A stretch of DNA of 64,000 nt, from contig CM061919.1 in assembly GCA_031002005.1 (NCBI GenBank), positions 176,993,121-177,057,120 on the forward strand. The letters are read 5' to 3'. Every line of letters begins with the position of its first letter. Positions within the stretch are counted from its first letter, which is position 1. Position numbers and translations under genes: made by a program. The notes under the pieces were generated by a model. It worked only from the letters and a program-made list of their open reading frames with translations, was not told where the DNA came from and made no database searches. This DNA comes from Vandiemenella viatica (Eukaryota; Arthropoda; Insecta; Orthoptera; Morabidae). Shown in pieces: positions 1 to 11,929 of this stretch.

Positions 1-450
1 ATTGTCTTGATAGCATAAAGGGCTCAGGATATTGAGAAGTTACTGAATGGCATGAACAAAATACTGAAGGAAAAGTTTGGACTAAATGTAAGTAAAGCAA
101 GAGAAAAGTGATGAAATGTAGCAGAAATGATACCAACAATACTAGGTTAAATATAAAAATAGGATAGGATGCGACAGAAGAAGTTATTGAATTCTGCTAC
201 TTGGAAAGTAAAGTTACAATTGATGGCCGAAGAAGTGTGGTGTACATCGATGTACAAATGTAAGCCATCAGAAATCAACATACTATAGTGCAGTGAAAGT
301 GCTACGAAATTATCCATAAAGATGTAACAAACACCCGTGATGCAAACTGCAGCTGAAAACATAACTGATGCTGAAATACTACACAATTACAAACAAATGT
401 GAGCAATGAAAAATACAGAACCACTGAAGGTGCTTCACAGAATGAAGTGA
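1..450 (+). pseudogene. Decayed LINE reverse transcriptase, C-terminal part
   Basis: The window opens inside a non-LTR retrotransposon reverse transcriptase. The first codons read DIVLIA-like (IVLIA then a stop), just after the catalytic YADD/FADD box, followed by IEKLLNGMNKILKEKFGL. A second block at 178-231 reads EVIEFCYLESKVTIDGRR, the conserved EFCYLGSKVT motif after the RT palm. Stops and frameshifts are frequent from about 230 on. This type of LINE recurs on the minus strand at 11.9-12.5 kb and as a tail at 16.9 kb. The clade (Jockey/CR1/RTE range) cannot be fixed from the fragment. Confidence 0.7.
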
Positions 451-2094
451 AATGCGTTCGGAAAATAAAACAACATATTCAGTTGCATTGGCGTGACAAT
501 TATTCGTAAAATATTGATCCTATCTTAATTGAGGAAATGGTCCACAATATCCAGATATTAATATATATTTCACTTCTGTTAATCTCATCTGAAACCCTTG
601 TAGCAGCAGTTAATTACTGAGCAGCAGTTTACCTTGTGAACATAAATAAAATGTTCAGTAGTCAGTAGTAGTTTCTCTGGCGTTCCTTAATAAAATATTA
701 AGTTATAAACTATATTTGTTGTTCCACTGGCTATACGGCTAAAGAAAGACTTATTTAGTTTATCACCAGTGGTAGGTGCTCCGACTACCACCAACCCAAA
801 ATGTTTTTGCCCCGGGTGGCAACTTCAGAGGGGCGGAAAAATCATGTTTGAGGGGACAGTAAATGGCAAAATCGTGTGGCGGCGATCTATTTTTAACTCT
901 ACTGCCCCGATCGGCAACCATCAGGGAACAGCAAATTCGAAGAATAGCTCTGCACTGCCCCAGGCGCATATTGATGTTTGAAGGGGCGGCAATCTGAAGT
1001 TTTTGCTCCAGCTCGCAAAATTCATAGATCCGCCAACGTATATAACTATTAAGATATCACGGTTGAAAATGTGTGCAGATCCAGAGTTAGAAATTTGGTC
1101 AATATCTAATACAGGTAAGTAATGGGAATCAGCGTTCTTTTAATCGTCTGCGAGACAGACATACAAGAAAGAATTAGCCAATCGTAACGTTTCTCGTATG
1201 GACAGTTGGCTAAACCATATCGCTTGAACTAACAAATACCATGGAAACATGGACGATCCCGCTGGAATAGGAGTTGTGTTATTATTGTGTAGCGCTGATA
1301 ATACCCTATTTTCAAATACGTTAACAATTATTATCTTTATCCATATTAAATGGTCTAATGAAAGTCTGTAACTGTTTTCAATTGACATGTGAGTAACTGT
1401 GTTGCGGTAAAATTATTTGCTCACATGTCATTAACAACTATGTTGCAGTTTGAAGGGGTGAATGATTTTATGCCGAATTTAATTCATTCTATGTGACACT
1501 CATATGGTTCAAAAATATTTAGTGTATTAACTTTAAGTTAATTCCAAATAGTGTTTACAGCTGCTAGTAGCGAAAACAATTGCTGAACGATAATATTTGG
1601 CTTCGACAGTCGGAAAGAGGTGGATTGGATCCCCGGTTTTGCCATTTAGATTATGGCATTCCATGGATACTCTGATTCTTTTAAAATAGGTTATGGTCTG
1701 TTCCGTATCTATCATTGCACCAACAGTTTTGTCCGCACCCTAGTGACCTCTACTTTGAAGACCACTCCCAACCCTATTACCTCACCCCTACTGTCCCGTT
1801 CCCCATCCTCCCATACCTTCTTTCTTTTTATGCTTCCATGCAAACTAGGAGTTGCAGCTACCGATTCTAGGGTTGGTACCGAAAGCAAATAATAAGTAGC
1901 ACTTTTGTTTTAGATAAAGTAAGAGCAGGCATAACATTCAGCGAAAGCGCTAAGACCTAACGTAGACGAGTAGAATGCATAAACCCTCCAGTACCATTTG
2001 GCTGCCTGAGTTAAGCATCCTGATAAGTGACCATTCTCAGTGATTATTGCATGTTGGATCGTCTGTAAATACGACATTTACGATAAAAATAAAT
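451..2094. other. Unassigned intergenic stretch
   Basis: No recognisable gene or repeat. The segment 770-1010 is richer in G+C than its surroundings and contains repeated GGGGCGG-type words, but I found no terminal repeats or protein similarity. Open frames here are short and overlap on both strands, as expected by chance. Confidence 0.5.
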
Positions 2095-3110
2095 ATTGCC
2101 TGGCAATAAAAGTAGAGCGGCAAGAGGAGTAAACCAAACTAATTTCCGCGGGTTGAGAGGGTATGTGATGTTATTTAAGTGATTACAAAATCGAGTTACA
2201 TTTACAAAGAATTTGGTAGTATGAGCCCTCTTAAGGCGCGTTCCCACGATCCCTTGTAACGAAGGTGAGACGGGACGAATACTCAACCACACGCCATGGG
2301 AACAGGGCCGCCTCTGCTAGCGGAGACGAGACGCAACTACCCACTCTGATTCGGTAAACATCACAGGCGTGTGTAGCGGTGCGCTGTTGCTATCGGTTTG
2401 CAGCAGCGGTGCGCACCCCTTCTGTTGCTGTAAAGAGCTCTGTGCCAAACGACACTAGGCAACGTGGTGCGGAGGTGGCGGCGAGGTAAGCTAGGACTAA
2501 CCTGCAGCCCGCGGTCTTCCTACACTTCGGCTAATGAGGTCCCGTCCCGTCTCGCCTTCGTTACAAGGGATCGTGGGAACGCGCCTTTACCAGTATGACA
2601 CGACTGGGACGGAATTGACGTCCGAGCATGTTCTAGACATATTATATCAGGGACAGATCAGGAGATCTTGTTGATCACGGGAGTACCCGAAGATTCACGC
2701 AGACAGTTCATAGACACGAGACGCATTTGGACGATCAGTCCTATTGAGAAACACTTTACAGTCGCATGAGAGGTAACTTATGAGGAGGTAGAATGTAAAT
2801 GACGTACCGCGCAAGTATCCAGGGTATCAAGGACCAGTTACAACACTTGTGGGCCAGCTTACCTCAGGTGCGAATACAACGCTTTTTGCTTATGTGACAC
2901 TCTCCTTAGCCGAATCAGTGAATGCATACAGACCAGGGGAGAGGGGGGAGGGATGCAACGTCATACTGATAAGTGGACTCAAACTGCCAAGTTCATTTTA
3001 ACTTGATTTTGTAATCACTGAAATAACGCCAGGTACCCGTGGAACACGTGAAGTTTCGTTACCTTTCCTCCTTGCCTTCTGGGTGCTTCACTTTTTTGTC
3101 AGGCAGTGTA
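2095..3110. mobile_element. TIR element (Tc1-like non-autonomous) enclosing a Harbinger-like MITE
   Basis: The ends form a diverged inverted repeat of roughly 110 bp. Left 2095-2207 starts ATTGCCTGGCAATAAAAGTA; right 2995-3110, read on the minus strand, starts ACTGCCTGACAAAAAAGTGA. The best preserved inner block is GTGATTACAAAATC on both sides. No transposase is visible between the ends, and 353 bp of the interior is the element at 2234-2586. The Tc1-like label comes from resemblance of the terminal sequence to insect repeats I recall, so superfamily is an inference. Confidence 0.5.
2234..2586 (+). mobile_element. Harbinger-like MITE, copy 1
   Basis: A 353 bp non-autonomous element with long terminal inverted repeats: the left end AGGCGCGTTCCCACGATCCC is mirrored at the right end. 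It is flanked on both sides by TTA (2231-2233 and 2587-2589), the 3-bp TWA target duplication typical of PIF/Harbinger. The interior is G+C rich and has no coding capacity. A second copy, in opposite orientation, lies at 4150-4481; the two share a middle block around GGTGCGCACCCCTTCTGTTG. Confidence 0.75.
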
Positions 3111-4149
3111 TGCTATTCGTATGGCCAGGTGTCATATAACGAAGCCACACTGCAACGCCGCAGACAAACATGACGATAAATACAGCACTACGTAGAACAC
3201 ATGTTTCCTTCATTGCTGTAATACACCACTTCAGAGAGTAATTACTATGCAGGAATTAGTAGAACAAAAGGCGTGCGCCGTCTCATTCACCACACTACTC
3301 GCATGTGTCCGTTCACCATTATATTCTGTTCCACAGAGTGACATTACTATTGAAAGAATGTTTCTTTGATGGTGATAGTAATAAAAGCTGCCTGTCATCC
3401 AATCTTCACGACACACCGTAAGCGGACAACTCATTCCACACTTTGCTACACCGTGATAATCGCTGTATGGGTGCAGGATGAATAAAATACTGGTTATTCT
3501 CAATTCTTTTATTCCAAGTCGAGCCTGTAAAAACCAGTATGATTATAAAAGTGGGTTTGATTTTAAATCCCTACTGTCGTTTGCCCTTGACTTCGTACAG
3601 TTGGCCCATACAAGCTCTTGGTCGTTTTTTCCTGACTTGTAGGTCATCATAATAAATTTTCTAACATTTGGTATGACTTAAGTGATGAATCAACAGCGTA
3701 TGGCGTACGTGGTAATTTTTTATGCTTAATTTCATCAATAAAGTGTTCGCTACTATCATTAAAAAATGATGCGTGCAGGTATGAGTGTGCTCTGAACATT
3801 TCACGTTGTGTTAAATATTCTCTGAAAATCGATTGATTTGTTATCAACTCAATTTAATCGTCTGGTTTGGTACACTGCAGTCTCCTGGAAGAGTAGGCCT
3901 GAATGTCCCGGCACCGGGTTTCACCGTCTCCCTTCTTTCATCTCTCATTTGATACAACATAATCAACATTTTAGACCGAATGCATATATAATCACAGTCA
4001 TACACACTTACGAAAATTGTCACACTGGGGAAAGTAAGGGGAAAACCACCCCAGTTTGTTCTCACCAGGACTTTCCCATGGAGGGGTAGACAAAACCTTT
4101 CCCCCTTCGTGGTAACCGCCTACACCCGGACTCGGATATGACAGTCTTA
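3111..4149. other. Unassigned intergenic stretch
   Basis: No gene, repeat family member or terminal repeat recognised. Open frames on the two strands overlap each other and lack any family motif. Confidence 0.5.
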
Positions 4150-4481
4150 AGCCGCGTTCCCACGACCTCTTGTAACGGAGGCGGCACCTCATTAGCCGAA
4201 GTGTAGGGACGAGCGCGTGCCACAGGTTAGCCCTCGCTTACCTCGCCGCCACCTCTCCACCACGTTACCTAGTGTCGTTTGGCACAGAGCACTTTACAGC
4301 AACAGAAGGGGTGCGCACCGCTGCTGCAAACCGATGACAACAGCGCACCTCTACACACGCCTATGATGTTTACCGACACAGAGTAGGTAGCTGCCTCTCA
4401 GAGGAGGCTCTGTTCCCGTGGCGTGTTGTTGAGTATCCGTCCCGTCCCGCTTCCGTTACAAGAGATCGTGGGAACGCGGCT
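4150..4481 (-). mobile_element. Harbinger-like MITE, copy 2 (inverted relative to copy 1)
   Basis: A 332 bp element with terminal inverted repeats (AGCCGCGTTCCCACGACCTC at the left end, mirrored at the right) and exact TTA flanks at 4147-4149 and 4482-4484. Its interior is the reverse complement of copy 1 (2234-2586) with scattered differences and small indels, so the two copies inserted independently in opposite orientations. Confidence 0.75.
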
Positions 4482-4654
4482 TTAGAAGAAGCCAAAACAT
4501 TATGGCCATTACCCATCGCGAGGCTGAATGCCGTCTGGTGACGTCACGGTGCAGGTACGTCCTAAGGTAAGGAAAGTAGATAAGCGGAGCAGAGACGCAT
4601 GGGAAGTCACTCTAGTGACTATACGTGTATTAAATGGAGAAATACATTTAAATA

Positions 4655-6282
4655 AGTGACTTTGACAAAGGGCAGACTGTTGTGGCCCGGCGTTTAGGAA
4701 CGAGCATCTTTGAAATTGCGAGGCTGGTCCGCTGTTCGAGTGCTATTGTAGTGAGCATCTATGGAAAGTGGTTGAAGGACGGTGGAGCCACGAGTAGGCG
4801 TGTAACGGAAGTAATTTAGTCTATTTTTTTTACTTATGGCTTTACGCCTCGTCGACGGCTAAGGTCATTAGAGGCGAGATGGGATTGGGGACAAGGAACG
4901 GGAAGGAATTTGGCCATGGTCTTTTTGAGGGAAGCATCCCGGCATTCGCCTGGAGTGATTTGGGGAAATCATGGAAAATCCAAATCTGGATGCCCTGACG
5001 GGGATTCAAATCCGCATCCTCCCGAATGCGAGGCCAAAACGTTAACCATTCACCCACCACGCTCGGTATTTAGTCTATTATTTTAGTATCCAAATCATTT
5101 AAGTGTGTTAAGATTCACAGCAGCGAGACGTTGAGTTAGCACGTCCTGTTTGTTCGACTCAGAATTTGCCGATCCACTGTCCAAGGTACAAGCTACACGT
5201 GCGGTGCTGAGCACGCAGTTGAATACTTTACCTACAAGTCAGAATACCTGGATCGGTCTCACTTCTTCACTGTCGGCCGACAAGTAGTCAGCCAGGCCTC
5301 GGAATAGTCAGTCGCTGCACTAATCCCTTCTCTGTTAGCTGCATACAGTAGGGCCGTCTCCTATCCCTGTTAGTAGCACGGGATACGGAATACTTCATGT
5401 TTATTGTACATCATCAGTAATAGTTTTAGTACAGATTAAACAAGGTTTCCTGAATAGGTTGAGGTTCAAGTAACCCTTAGCTGTCAGCTCCCTCTCCTAC
5501 TAATCTCAAAGCTGCACACTCACCCTCCAATAGTTAGGCAGCAGATGCAAGAGAAGAAGAGGATAGTTCGGAAAAACTCAAGAGCAGAAGATACATGATG
5601 ATACATGAAGATAGTCATAGGGCATTGTAGGGTAAAACCATAGAAACCACGTGTCAGCCATCCACACATCCCCATCGACCACAACTGACAAGGTGGTGGA
5701 CTTGCTCGTGGATGTCGGTAGCAGTTCTGTCAACAGAATACAACGCTGGAGCAAGACCAAGAATTTAAGAGCACACCATTTAGCTAGCGAACATTGTTGA
5801 ACATAGGGCATCGCAGCTGACGACTACCATGTCGACCCAACGATGTAATTAATTACGATTACAATGTGCACGAGATCAATGGTAGTAAACGTGTTGCCTG
5901 ATCGGATGAATCACCTTTCTTGTTGCATCAGGTGAATGATCGTGTTCGAACACGTCGTCTTCCAGGCGAGCGGCTGCTCGAAACATGCACCGCACCATGG
6001 ACGCAGGCTGATGGGGGCAGTATTATGCTTTGGGACACTACATCTGGACTTCCATGGGGCCTGTCGTAGTAAACTAAGGCACCAGCACAGCCGTAGATTA
6101 AGTGAAAATAATTACGAACCACTAACATCCCTTCATGCTTCATGTTTTCTACGGCGCCGATGGCATCTTCCAGCAGGATAACTGTCCATGTCACTAGTAC
6201 AGAATCGTGCTACAGTGGATTAAGGAGTATGGTAGGGAAGCTATGTTGATGTCTTGCCCACCAGATTCGCCTGATCTCAAAC
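4655..6282 (+). pseudogene. Tc1-like transposase, broken and interrupted by a SINE
   Basis: The N-terminal helix-turn-helix region reads from 4664 as DKGQTVVARRLGTSIFEIAR... followed by SIYGKWLKDGG, typical of Tc1-family paired-like DNA-binding domains. The DDE part resumes at 5902 with SDESPFLLHQVNDRVRTRRL (first catalytic D), then DGGSIMLWD at about 6028-6054. The second D lies in FQQDNCPCH near 6164-6190, and SPDLK near 6270-6282 ends the copy before the third acidic residue. Between them are stops, frameshifts and a minus-strand SINE-A at 4826-5067. The copy is dead. Middle parts (5100-5900) are too decayed to follow residue by residue. Confidence 0.8.
4826..5067 (-). mobile_element. SINE-A copy with 12-bp target duplication
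   Basis: Full-length 242 bp copy, minus strand. Head (high coordinates) is tRNA-like with a degraded box B; middle matches CCAGATTTGGATTTTCCATG; tail is the CGTCGACGAGGCGTAAAGCC block and a short T-run on the plus strand. The duplicated target ATTTAGTCTATT is exact at 4814-4825 and 5068-5079. It interrupts the Tc1-like transposase, so it is younger than that insertion. Confidence 0.9.
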
Positions 6283-6347
6283 GGTAGAACACATCAGGAA
6301 CTCTATAGGTTCCAGCCCCATGTCCAAAATCACCGGCGTATAATTTA

Positions 6348-6475
6348 GGGGGAATCCATACATTACGTGAGTGAAATAGGGGGGGTCTACGGAAATCTCA
6401 CGTGAGGTTTTGCGAAAAATTGTTTGTGCTGTAGAGCTAAAAAAAAAAAACCTCACGTAATATATGGATGTCCCC
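6348..6475. mobile_element. Family D short TIR element (128 bp, internally deleted)
   Basis: Ends GGGGGAATCCATACATTACG and, mirrored, CGTAATATATGGATGTCCCC; flanked by TTA on both sides (6345-6347 and 6476-6478). Inner parts TCTCACGTGAGGTTTTGCG and GTAGAGCTAAAAAAAAAAA match the longer family D members at 28.2, 34.9, 48.7 and 53.9 kb. No coding capacity. Confidence 0.75.
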
Positions 6476-7332
6476 TTAAGGGAATTTCGTGACCTGTGCG
6501 TAGACATTTGGTGCCAGATACCTACGGAAACATAACAAAAATTTGTCGAAACCATGCCACGCTGAATCGTTGCTGTATTGCAATTCAAAGGAGGTCAAAT
6601 ATTTTTTAAGCAGATTATAACAACATTGCATAGATTATTATAACTTTTCGTCTCACTAGTTAGGTATAGTAATAATTGTCAAATATGATGAAAGGTCTGT
6701 TTCATCATGATGTTTGTCTTCTTCGACGAGCCAAAGATGGCCACATATGTTTTCGATCTCTTTCCATTGATATCGCTGGTACAACAAGCTAAAAAGGAAG
6801 ATCAGCATTCATTTCGCGAAATGGTTTAATATGTTTTACCTTTAAACTAAAATATCAAAACAACCATAAAGAAAGGTATGTATTTTGTTGAAAACTACAT
6901 GTTAATTATTCAGATGGACTGCTACCTTCAGATATTTTCGTTTCATTTTCTGTGCATACCTGTAATCTCATAGCCGCAGATATGACACATCATTTTCTAC
7001 CATATGACGAAATTTTGTTTTAGGTCGTCTCACCATTTTCGATATACTGATTTTTTTTTCGGAACATATGACTTTTTTCAGTTTATTCCATGCCAGTTCT
7101 ACAAATTAAGACTGAACCTGTTTTTTTTTTAATATACTCAAAGATGTCTATTATTTGTATGCACACCATAGCAAAAACATTTTTCAAAATCATTATCATC
7201 ATTTTTTTTTATTTTTTTTACTGTACGTTAAAATGTACAATGGTCTCTTTAGCAGGCTGAACTACCATAAAACAATCATTTTAAAAGAAGTATAAAATAA
7301 TTATACCATTTAAGAATTTTATAAGATTTTTT
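6476..7332. other. AT-rich stretch, probably 3' flank of the minus-strand LINE
   Basis: Very AT-rich with T-runs (7057-7065, 7120-7130, 7201-7220). It lies 3' of the RNase H remnant on the minus strand and may include its untranslated tail. Nothing else recognised. Confidence 0.4.
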
Positions 7333-7930
7333 TCAAAGTTTCCATCCTGACTGCCATATTTTCTTCGCTCCCTGTTTAATCTCATGCAGGAATGCGGATG
7401 GAGGGAGTGTTAGTTCTATTCTTTGTCCGTTTGAGATGGCTTCTTTGGCAAGTCTGTCTACATATTCGTTGTATTTGATCTCTTTGTGTGAGGGTACCCA
7501 TATTAACCTTGTTTTGATCCCTAGGTTGTTGCTGAGGTATATTTCGTGAAGTATTTCTATTAACAAGGGTGTCATCTTATAGTTCCACTTGCGTTCTGAT
7601 AACGCTCAAAGAGTCGGCTATTATAACCACCTCTTCTGGTCCCCTGGTCCGGCCATATCTTACTGCTTCTAATATTGCTTCCGCTTCTGCTAAATATATT
7701 GGAGTTTGCGGTGGTAAAGAATGTAATGTTGGGTGTTGTGTTTTGGGACTATCGCGCTGCCTACTCGATCCCCTGAGTTGTTTTGGATCCGTCTGTATAT
7801 ATGTAGATTGTGTTTGTGTCTGAGTTGTCTAGCAGGGCCCTCGGAGAATAGTTGCCGTTGCTTCCCGCCATCTGCTCCAAGCACTGTACTCGTATCTCTA
7901 GAAATTGGAGTTCAACGGTGATAATTATTC
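7333..7930 (-). pseudogene. RNase H domain of an I-type LINE, frameshifted
   Basis: Reads from high to low coordinates. A degraded YTDGS motif (now TDPK) lies near 7795, followed by VGSAIVP. The next block is YLAEAEAILEAVRYGRTRG with the catalytic E, then VVIIADSLSVI with the catalytic D, ending in a stop at about 7578. The last block (7575-7333) is IKTRLIWVPSHKEIKYNEYV then DRLAKEA, the NExxDxLA motif with the final D. The order D-E-D-D is that of the cellular-type RNase H found at the end of I, R1 and related LINE polyproteins. At least two frameshifts and a stop make it non-functional. Confidence 0.8.
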
Positions 7931-8317
7931 AACAAGTGTCATGACCAGACCGGACAGGACGGAGTAATTTGATACTGAACAACTCTATTCCGGGCTGAAC
8001 TGATACGAATGAATAGCGGAAATCCGGCAGTTCTTCAACATGATACAAACAAAAGCATCTAATGCTAACTGTAATACTATAAAACTGAGCCCTCTAGCTC
8101 CCTGCCTGTCTCATGCGTTGTGACTGCCATCTTTTTATTACGATGTAATTGCTGACAAATTGATATACTGTACGTGATTTTGCGTCCAATGTCAGTTGTC
8201 AACTGATACGTATTACCACTCATGTACCAATGTGTTTCCCAACTTTTGTCAATGGTTTAGAAACTCGTTGCTACGTATTATCGACTGTAAAGAGATAGTG
8301 AAAAGAAATGACTGTGC

Positions 8318-8703
8318 GAAGTAACTTCTCCTGTGAACCCTACCTTCCCCTTCCACCCCCCTCCTCCCTTCACGTAACTTTTGTCTCTACATCCCACCTG
8401 CCCCACCCCCGCATGACACGTAGCTTTTTTCCCTATTGATTCCAGAAGACATTTTGTACTGTTTTCTATTGTTAGACTATCCCGTAAACTACATACGGAG
8501 ATTATTATTAAATGATCGAAATAAATATTCAGATGCTGTTGTGTTTTCGTGCCTTATTTTAACTGTGACAAATAATATGAATGAAAAGCTACGTGGTTTG
8601 GCGCGGAACGACCCCTCTCTCACCTAATCCAGCGTAGCTTTCTACTCAACCCCTCACCCCCTCTCCCCCTCTAGACAATGCCACATAGTTTATGGACGCT
8701 CCC
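8318..8703. mobile_element. Family E TIR element
   Basis: The right end is preserved (CATAGTTTATGGACGCTCCC then TTA at 8704-8706); the left end is eroded. Diagnostic interior blocks are GTGACAAATAATATGAATG, AAAGCTACGTGG and several CCCC-rich patches, shared with 27998-28705 and 34465-34730. It shows the uninterrupted version of the site where family D inserted in the 28 kb copy. Confidence 0.65.
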
Positions 8704-8777
8704 TTAACAGAGTAGCGTGCCTTCTTCATCTTCTTCACCACCTTTTCACAACATGAGGGGTCGTCTGCTGTGGGGAG

Positions 8778-9299
8778 ACTTACTTATAATTAGCATGGTT
8801 AGATTTGGAGCTTTGATTTTATGGCCGCATGTCCTTGCTGACACCAAGCGTTTTATACCTACTGCCAGGTCGAACGAAGTACCAATGGAGACGTGAACTA
8901 TTGTCATCTGTCTGCGAAATGTGTATCTACGTTCTTTATGTGTTTTCTTTTTTGTTTGTATATTTTATGAGGTGGAGATTGGGAACTATCCCAGTCAGGC
9001 CGATACGCAGGGGACAGGTGGCATGTGATCGTGTACCTCCTTCCTAAACCTTGTTCACTCTCAGGCGGCGGCTCAAGGTCACGTTCCCCTCGCCCCGGTC
9101 CTCACCTCACCACCCCCTCCCTTCCTACCAATCCGCGTCCTACGCTGTGTCCAGGCGGGCGAATGGTTAATTTCCCCTCCACATGTAGGGGTAAAGGCAG
9201 CGGGGTGGGGATAGAGCAGACTGACCTTGAGCCGCCTCTGTTAACTGAACGCACTATAGTGTGCGGCGCCTCAGTGCACTGAGCCACACTGGCGGGCTT
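8778..9299 (-). mobile_element. SINE-B copy, long form
   Basis: The tRNA-like head lies at 9250-9299 on the minus strand (CCGCCAGTGTGGCTCAGTGC, box A-like). The body continues down to about 8778, including TCTCCACCTCATAAAATATA and AATAGTTCACGTCTCCATTG in minus orientation. The far part matches the distal portion of the 51.3 kb copy (GACCTGG, GGCATGAGG-type blocks), so SINE-B is longer than its obvious head. Coordinates of the distal end are approximate. Confidence 0.65.
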
Positions 9300-9422
9300 A
9301 ACGGAGGTGTGTATAATGCAGAAATTGTAATCAGTAATGGCTGACCTTAATTTTTATCCACCGTAAGTAAAGGAAGTGTAGAAGGGGTCTTCAAGCAAAG
9401 ACATGTTGCGATCTTCTGCGCG

Positions 9423-9632
9423 CCGGCCTCGGTAGCGTAGGGGCTAGAGCACTAGCTCCACGTGCCGAAGGTCGCCGGTTCGAATCCGGCTTCGGGCATG
9501 GATGTTTAAGTGTTGTGTGTCTGTGTGAATGTCCTGTCCGTCCTGTGGTGTATATACATGAAGAGATATCGTAAAAACACATTGAGCTGGCTGAATAGCT
9601 TAGTCGCCGAAAGCTAAAAAAAAAAAAAAAAA
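9423..9632 (+). mobile_element. SINE-D copy, full length with 12-bp target duplication
   Basis: A 210 bp tRNA-derived SINE. Head GGTAGCGTAGGGGCTAGAGC (box A-like) and GGTTCGAATCC (box B), then TGTGTGTCTGTGTGAATGTC, and an 18-nt poly-A tail (9615-9633). Exact target duplication ATCTTCTGCGCG at 9411-9422 and 9633-9644. The other copy is at 52543-52787 on the minus strand. Confidence 0.92.
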
Positions 9633-9644
9633 ATCTTCTGCGCG

Positions 9645-10163
9645 AATTGTAAACAATAGGTGGGTCTAGTGGACGCAAAAGACTTGGCGCAACGGGAAGA
9701 AGGAAACACTAAACCAACCATGAGCCTGTTCGGTGACAGATAACGATATAATATCCTCTACTTTGATAGAAAGCTCTGTATGTAATAATTTCTGTTGATG
9801 GCTGGCAAAATGTTAATCCAATAACGATGATTCAGAACACTTCAAAAACATGGATCTGGTTTCAATGAAATATATTTTACAATAACATTTTACAGTAATT
9901 AGATCACTAAGGATTGTGTGAGAGTTGTGTGCTTTTAATCTCCTACAATGAAAATATCAAGTACGTACTTGATTTGTCCCAAATATTTTCGAGCGTCTTT
10001 CTCTGGTGAAGTTATGACCGAAATTATTCTGTTCTTGAAAGCAGTTGCTTTATCTTTTTATGCTAACACAGGAACGTGTTTATTAACCAATGTTTTTGTT
10101 TTTATGATTAGGGATTTTCGGCTTGTTGAGGCGTCGTGATCATTAAAGTCGGGATATTATTGT
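9645..10163. other. Unassigned stretch
   Basis: AT-rich, no recognised gene or repeat; one short open frame (9948-10139) has no family motif. Confidence 0.4.
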
Positions 10164-10275
10164 GAACAAGAAATGGCTGGAAATTTGCCCATGGCCTATT
10201 GAAGCAACCATCCGGGCAGTTGCCTGTAGTGATTTGGGGAAACCATGGAAAACTGAAATCTGGATGGCTCACCTG
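10164..10275 (-). mobile_element. SINE-A fragment (middle part)
   Basis: On the minus strand this reads ATCCAGATTTCAGTTTTCCA, TGGTTTCCCCAAATCACT and GCCATGGGCAAATTTCC, matching the body of SINE-A but with neither head nor tail. Confidence 0.7.
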
Positions 10276-10679
10276 TCATTAACTCCTCACCTCCCCCTAC
10301 CCCCTTGTATGGCCCCAACAAGAAGCCTCTAGGTGTAATATATGACGATCTTCAATGTTCTCAATTTGTGAACGATTTGGACTATAGATCGTTGCGTTAT
10401 TTAAGCAAAATTTCATTCACGTAGTATTCTTGGCTACAAATACATAGCGGTTTAAATGTACTTGTTAAGAGTGCATTTGCCTTTTGTTCACGCGACAGAG
10501 AATTCATGAGTGAACATACGGTAACAGAATAACAAATCTAATGCGTACTAACCTCATGAATAGAATCTAGTAAGAATGCTATGACTTGATTTTTTTTTTT
10601 TTTTTGTATCATCAATATCTCGTGAAATTAGTTGCTCCATCAGTTACTTTTTTCTTTTCTATCATCTTAATCGATATTC

Positions 10680-10990
10680 ACTCATTATAACCTATGTTCT
10701 TAGTTATAGTCTTCATAAAGTCTATTCTTCGTCTTCCTCTATGCTTTCTCTGTTCCGCAGTCAGCCATATCCAATCTCAAAACCTGATCAATATCCTAAG
10801 ATTGGTTTATAAATAACCTTTTCATTATTAGATAATTCTTCCATTTTGCCATTTATCTGATCACTCGATATTAAACATCCTTCTATAGACACAATAAATT
10901 ATATCATTCTCTTTTTCGTCCCATTGTCCCAACTCCAATTTAAAAAATCATTATGCTCAATGAGTTTCAGGAAATTCTGCTGGAAGTCTT
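10680..10990 (-). pseudogene. Probable LINE 3' coding tail
   Basis: On the minus strand, near 10760-10690, the frame KHRGRRRIDFMKTITKNIGY is visible, similar in pattern to the C-terminal GRPRLEYIKQIIED motif of the LINE at 11.9-12.5 and 16.9 kb. The upstream part is too decayed to align by eye. Assignment rests on this single block. Confidence 0.35.
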
Positions 10991-11229
10991 AACACATAAT
11001 CAGATATGACATAAGAATTTTTAGTTAATATTAACTTGCTGTTCAGGCTTTCTTTTGTTTTTAATTAAATAATTCGTTGCTACCTCTATGACATTTAATA
11101 AAATTTTAGGTTTCAGTCTTTCTTTCTTTGTCATTTCGATTCTTTAACTTAATCCAATCAAAAATTTTGTTCATATGTTTAATGACTTCTCTGTCTTAAA
11201 TTTTCTTAAAGTGCTATTAGTGGAGAACC

Positions 11230-11929
11230 GTGGGAAGCAGGAAAGTATGTAATGCACCAAACGATACTTTCGTTGATGACAGGATAATGACGGGGTACAC
11301 TGCAGAGTATTATCATCTGCAGTATGTAAGCCTGCGAGATATTGCAGCGAAATTATACAGTTAGCAAATGTAACTTCGTAAAAGCCTTTTGTATAGAAGT
11401 AGTTGCATTTATAATATAGAGGAAGTGAGAGCCGACTCCGTCATTTAAACAAGACGTCTTAAGAAAGTTTACTCACTCTTTGAATTCTGTAACTCACAAA
11501 ATTTTGTTTTCTTTCTACAGGTGCAACAAAGGTTGATGAATGACCACGACTAGATGGAAGAAAATTTATGATGCGCTGTTACTGGAACTGAGCAATAGCA
11601 ATGACAATTTACGATTGTAGTTTGACCGATCACTGCAATACACCAATGTAGACACATGCGTTCAGACGAAATGTTCTGGTTCAGTTGTTCCATAACCACC
11701 TTTCTGGAGGATCGAGAACATACACTAGACCAGCAAGAATACAACTCCTGGAAATATTATTCCAACAATTGCTTATTGCAGGATTCCAAAATCAAGCGTA
11801 CATCTGATTTTGGATAGAGTGTATCTGTAAAATTACATTCCAGCACAAAACCCATTTCAATTAGAACGCTGATCAACAGTCCATCTATTGTCACTGGATG
11901 TATGGGTACATATTTTTGAGACGCCATGC
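11230..11929. other. Unassigned stretch
   Basis: Mixed composition, no domain, terminal repeat or SINE body recognised. A short minus-strand open frame at 11550-11744 has no recognisable motif. Confidence 0.4.
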
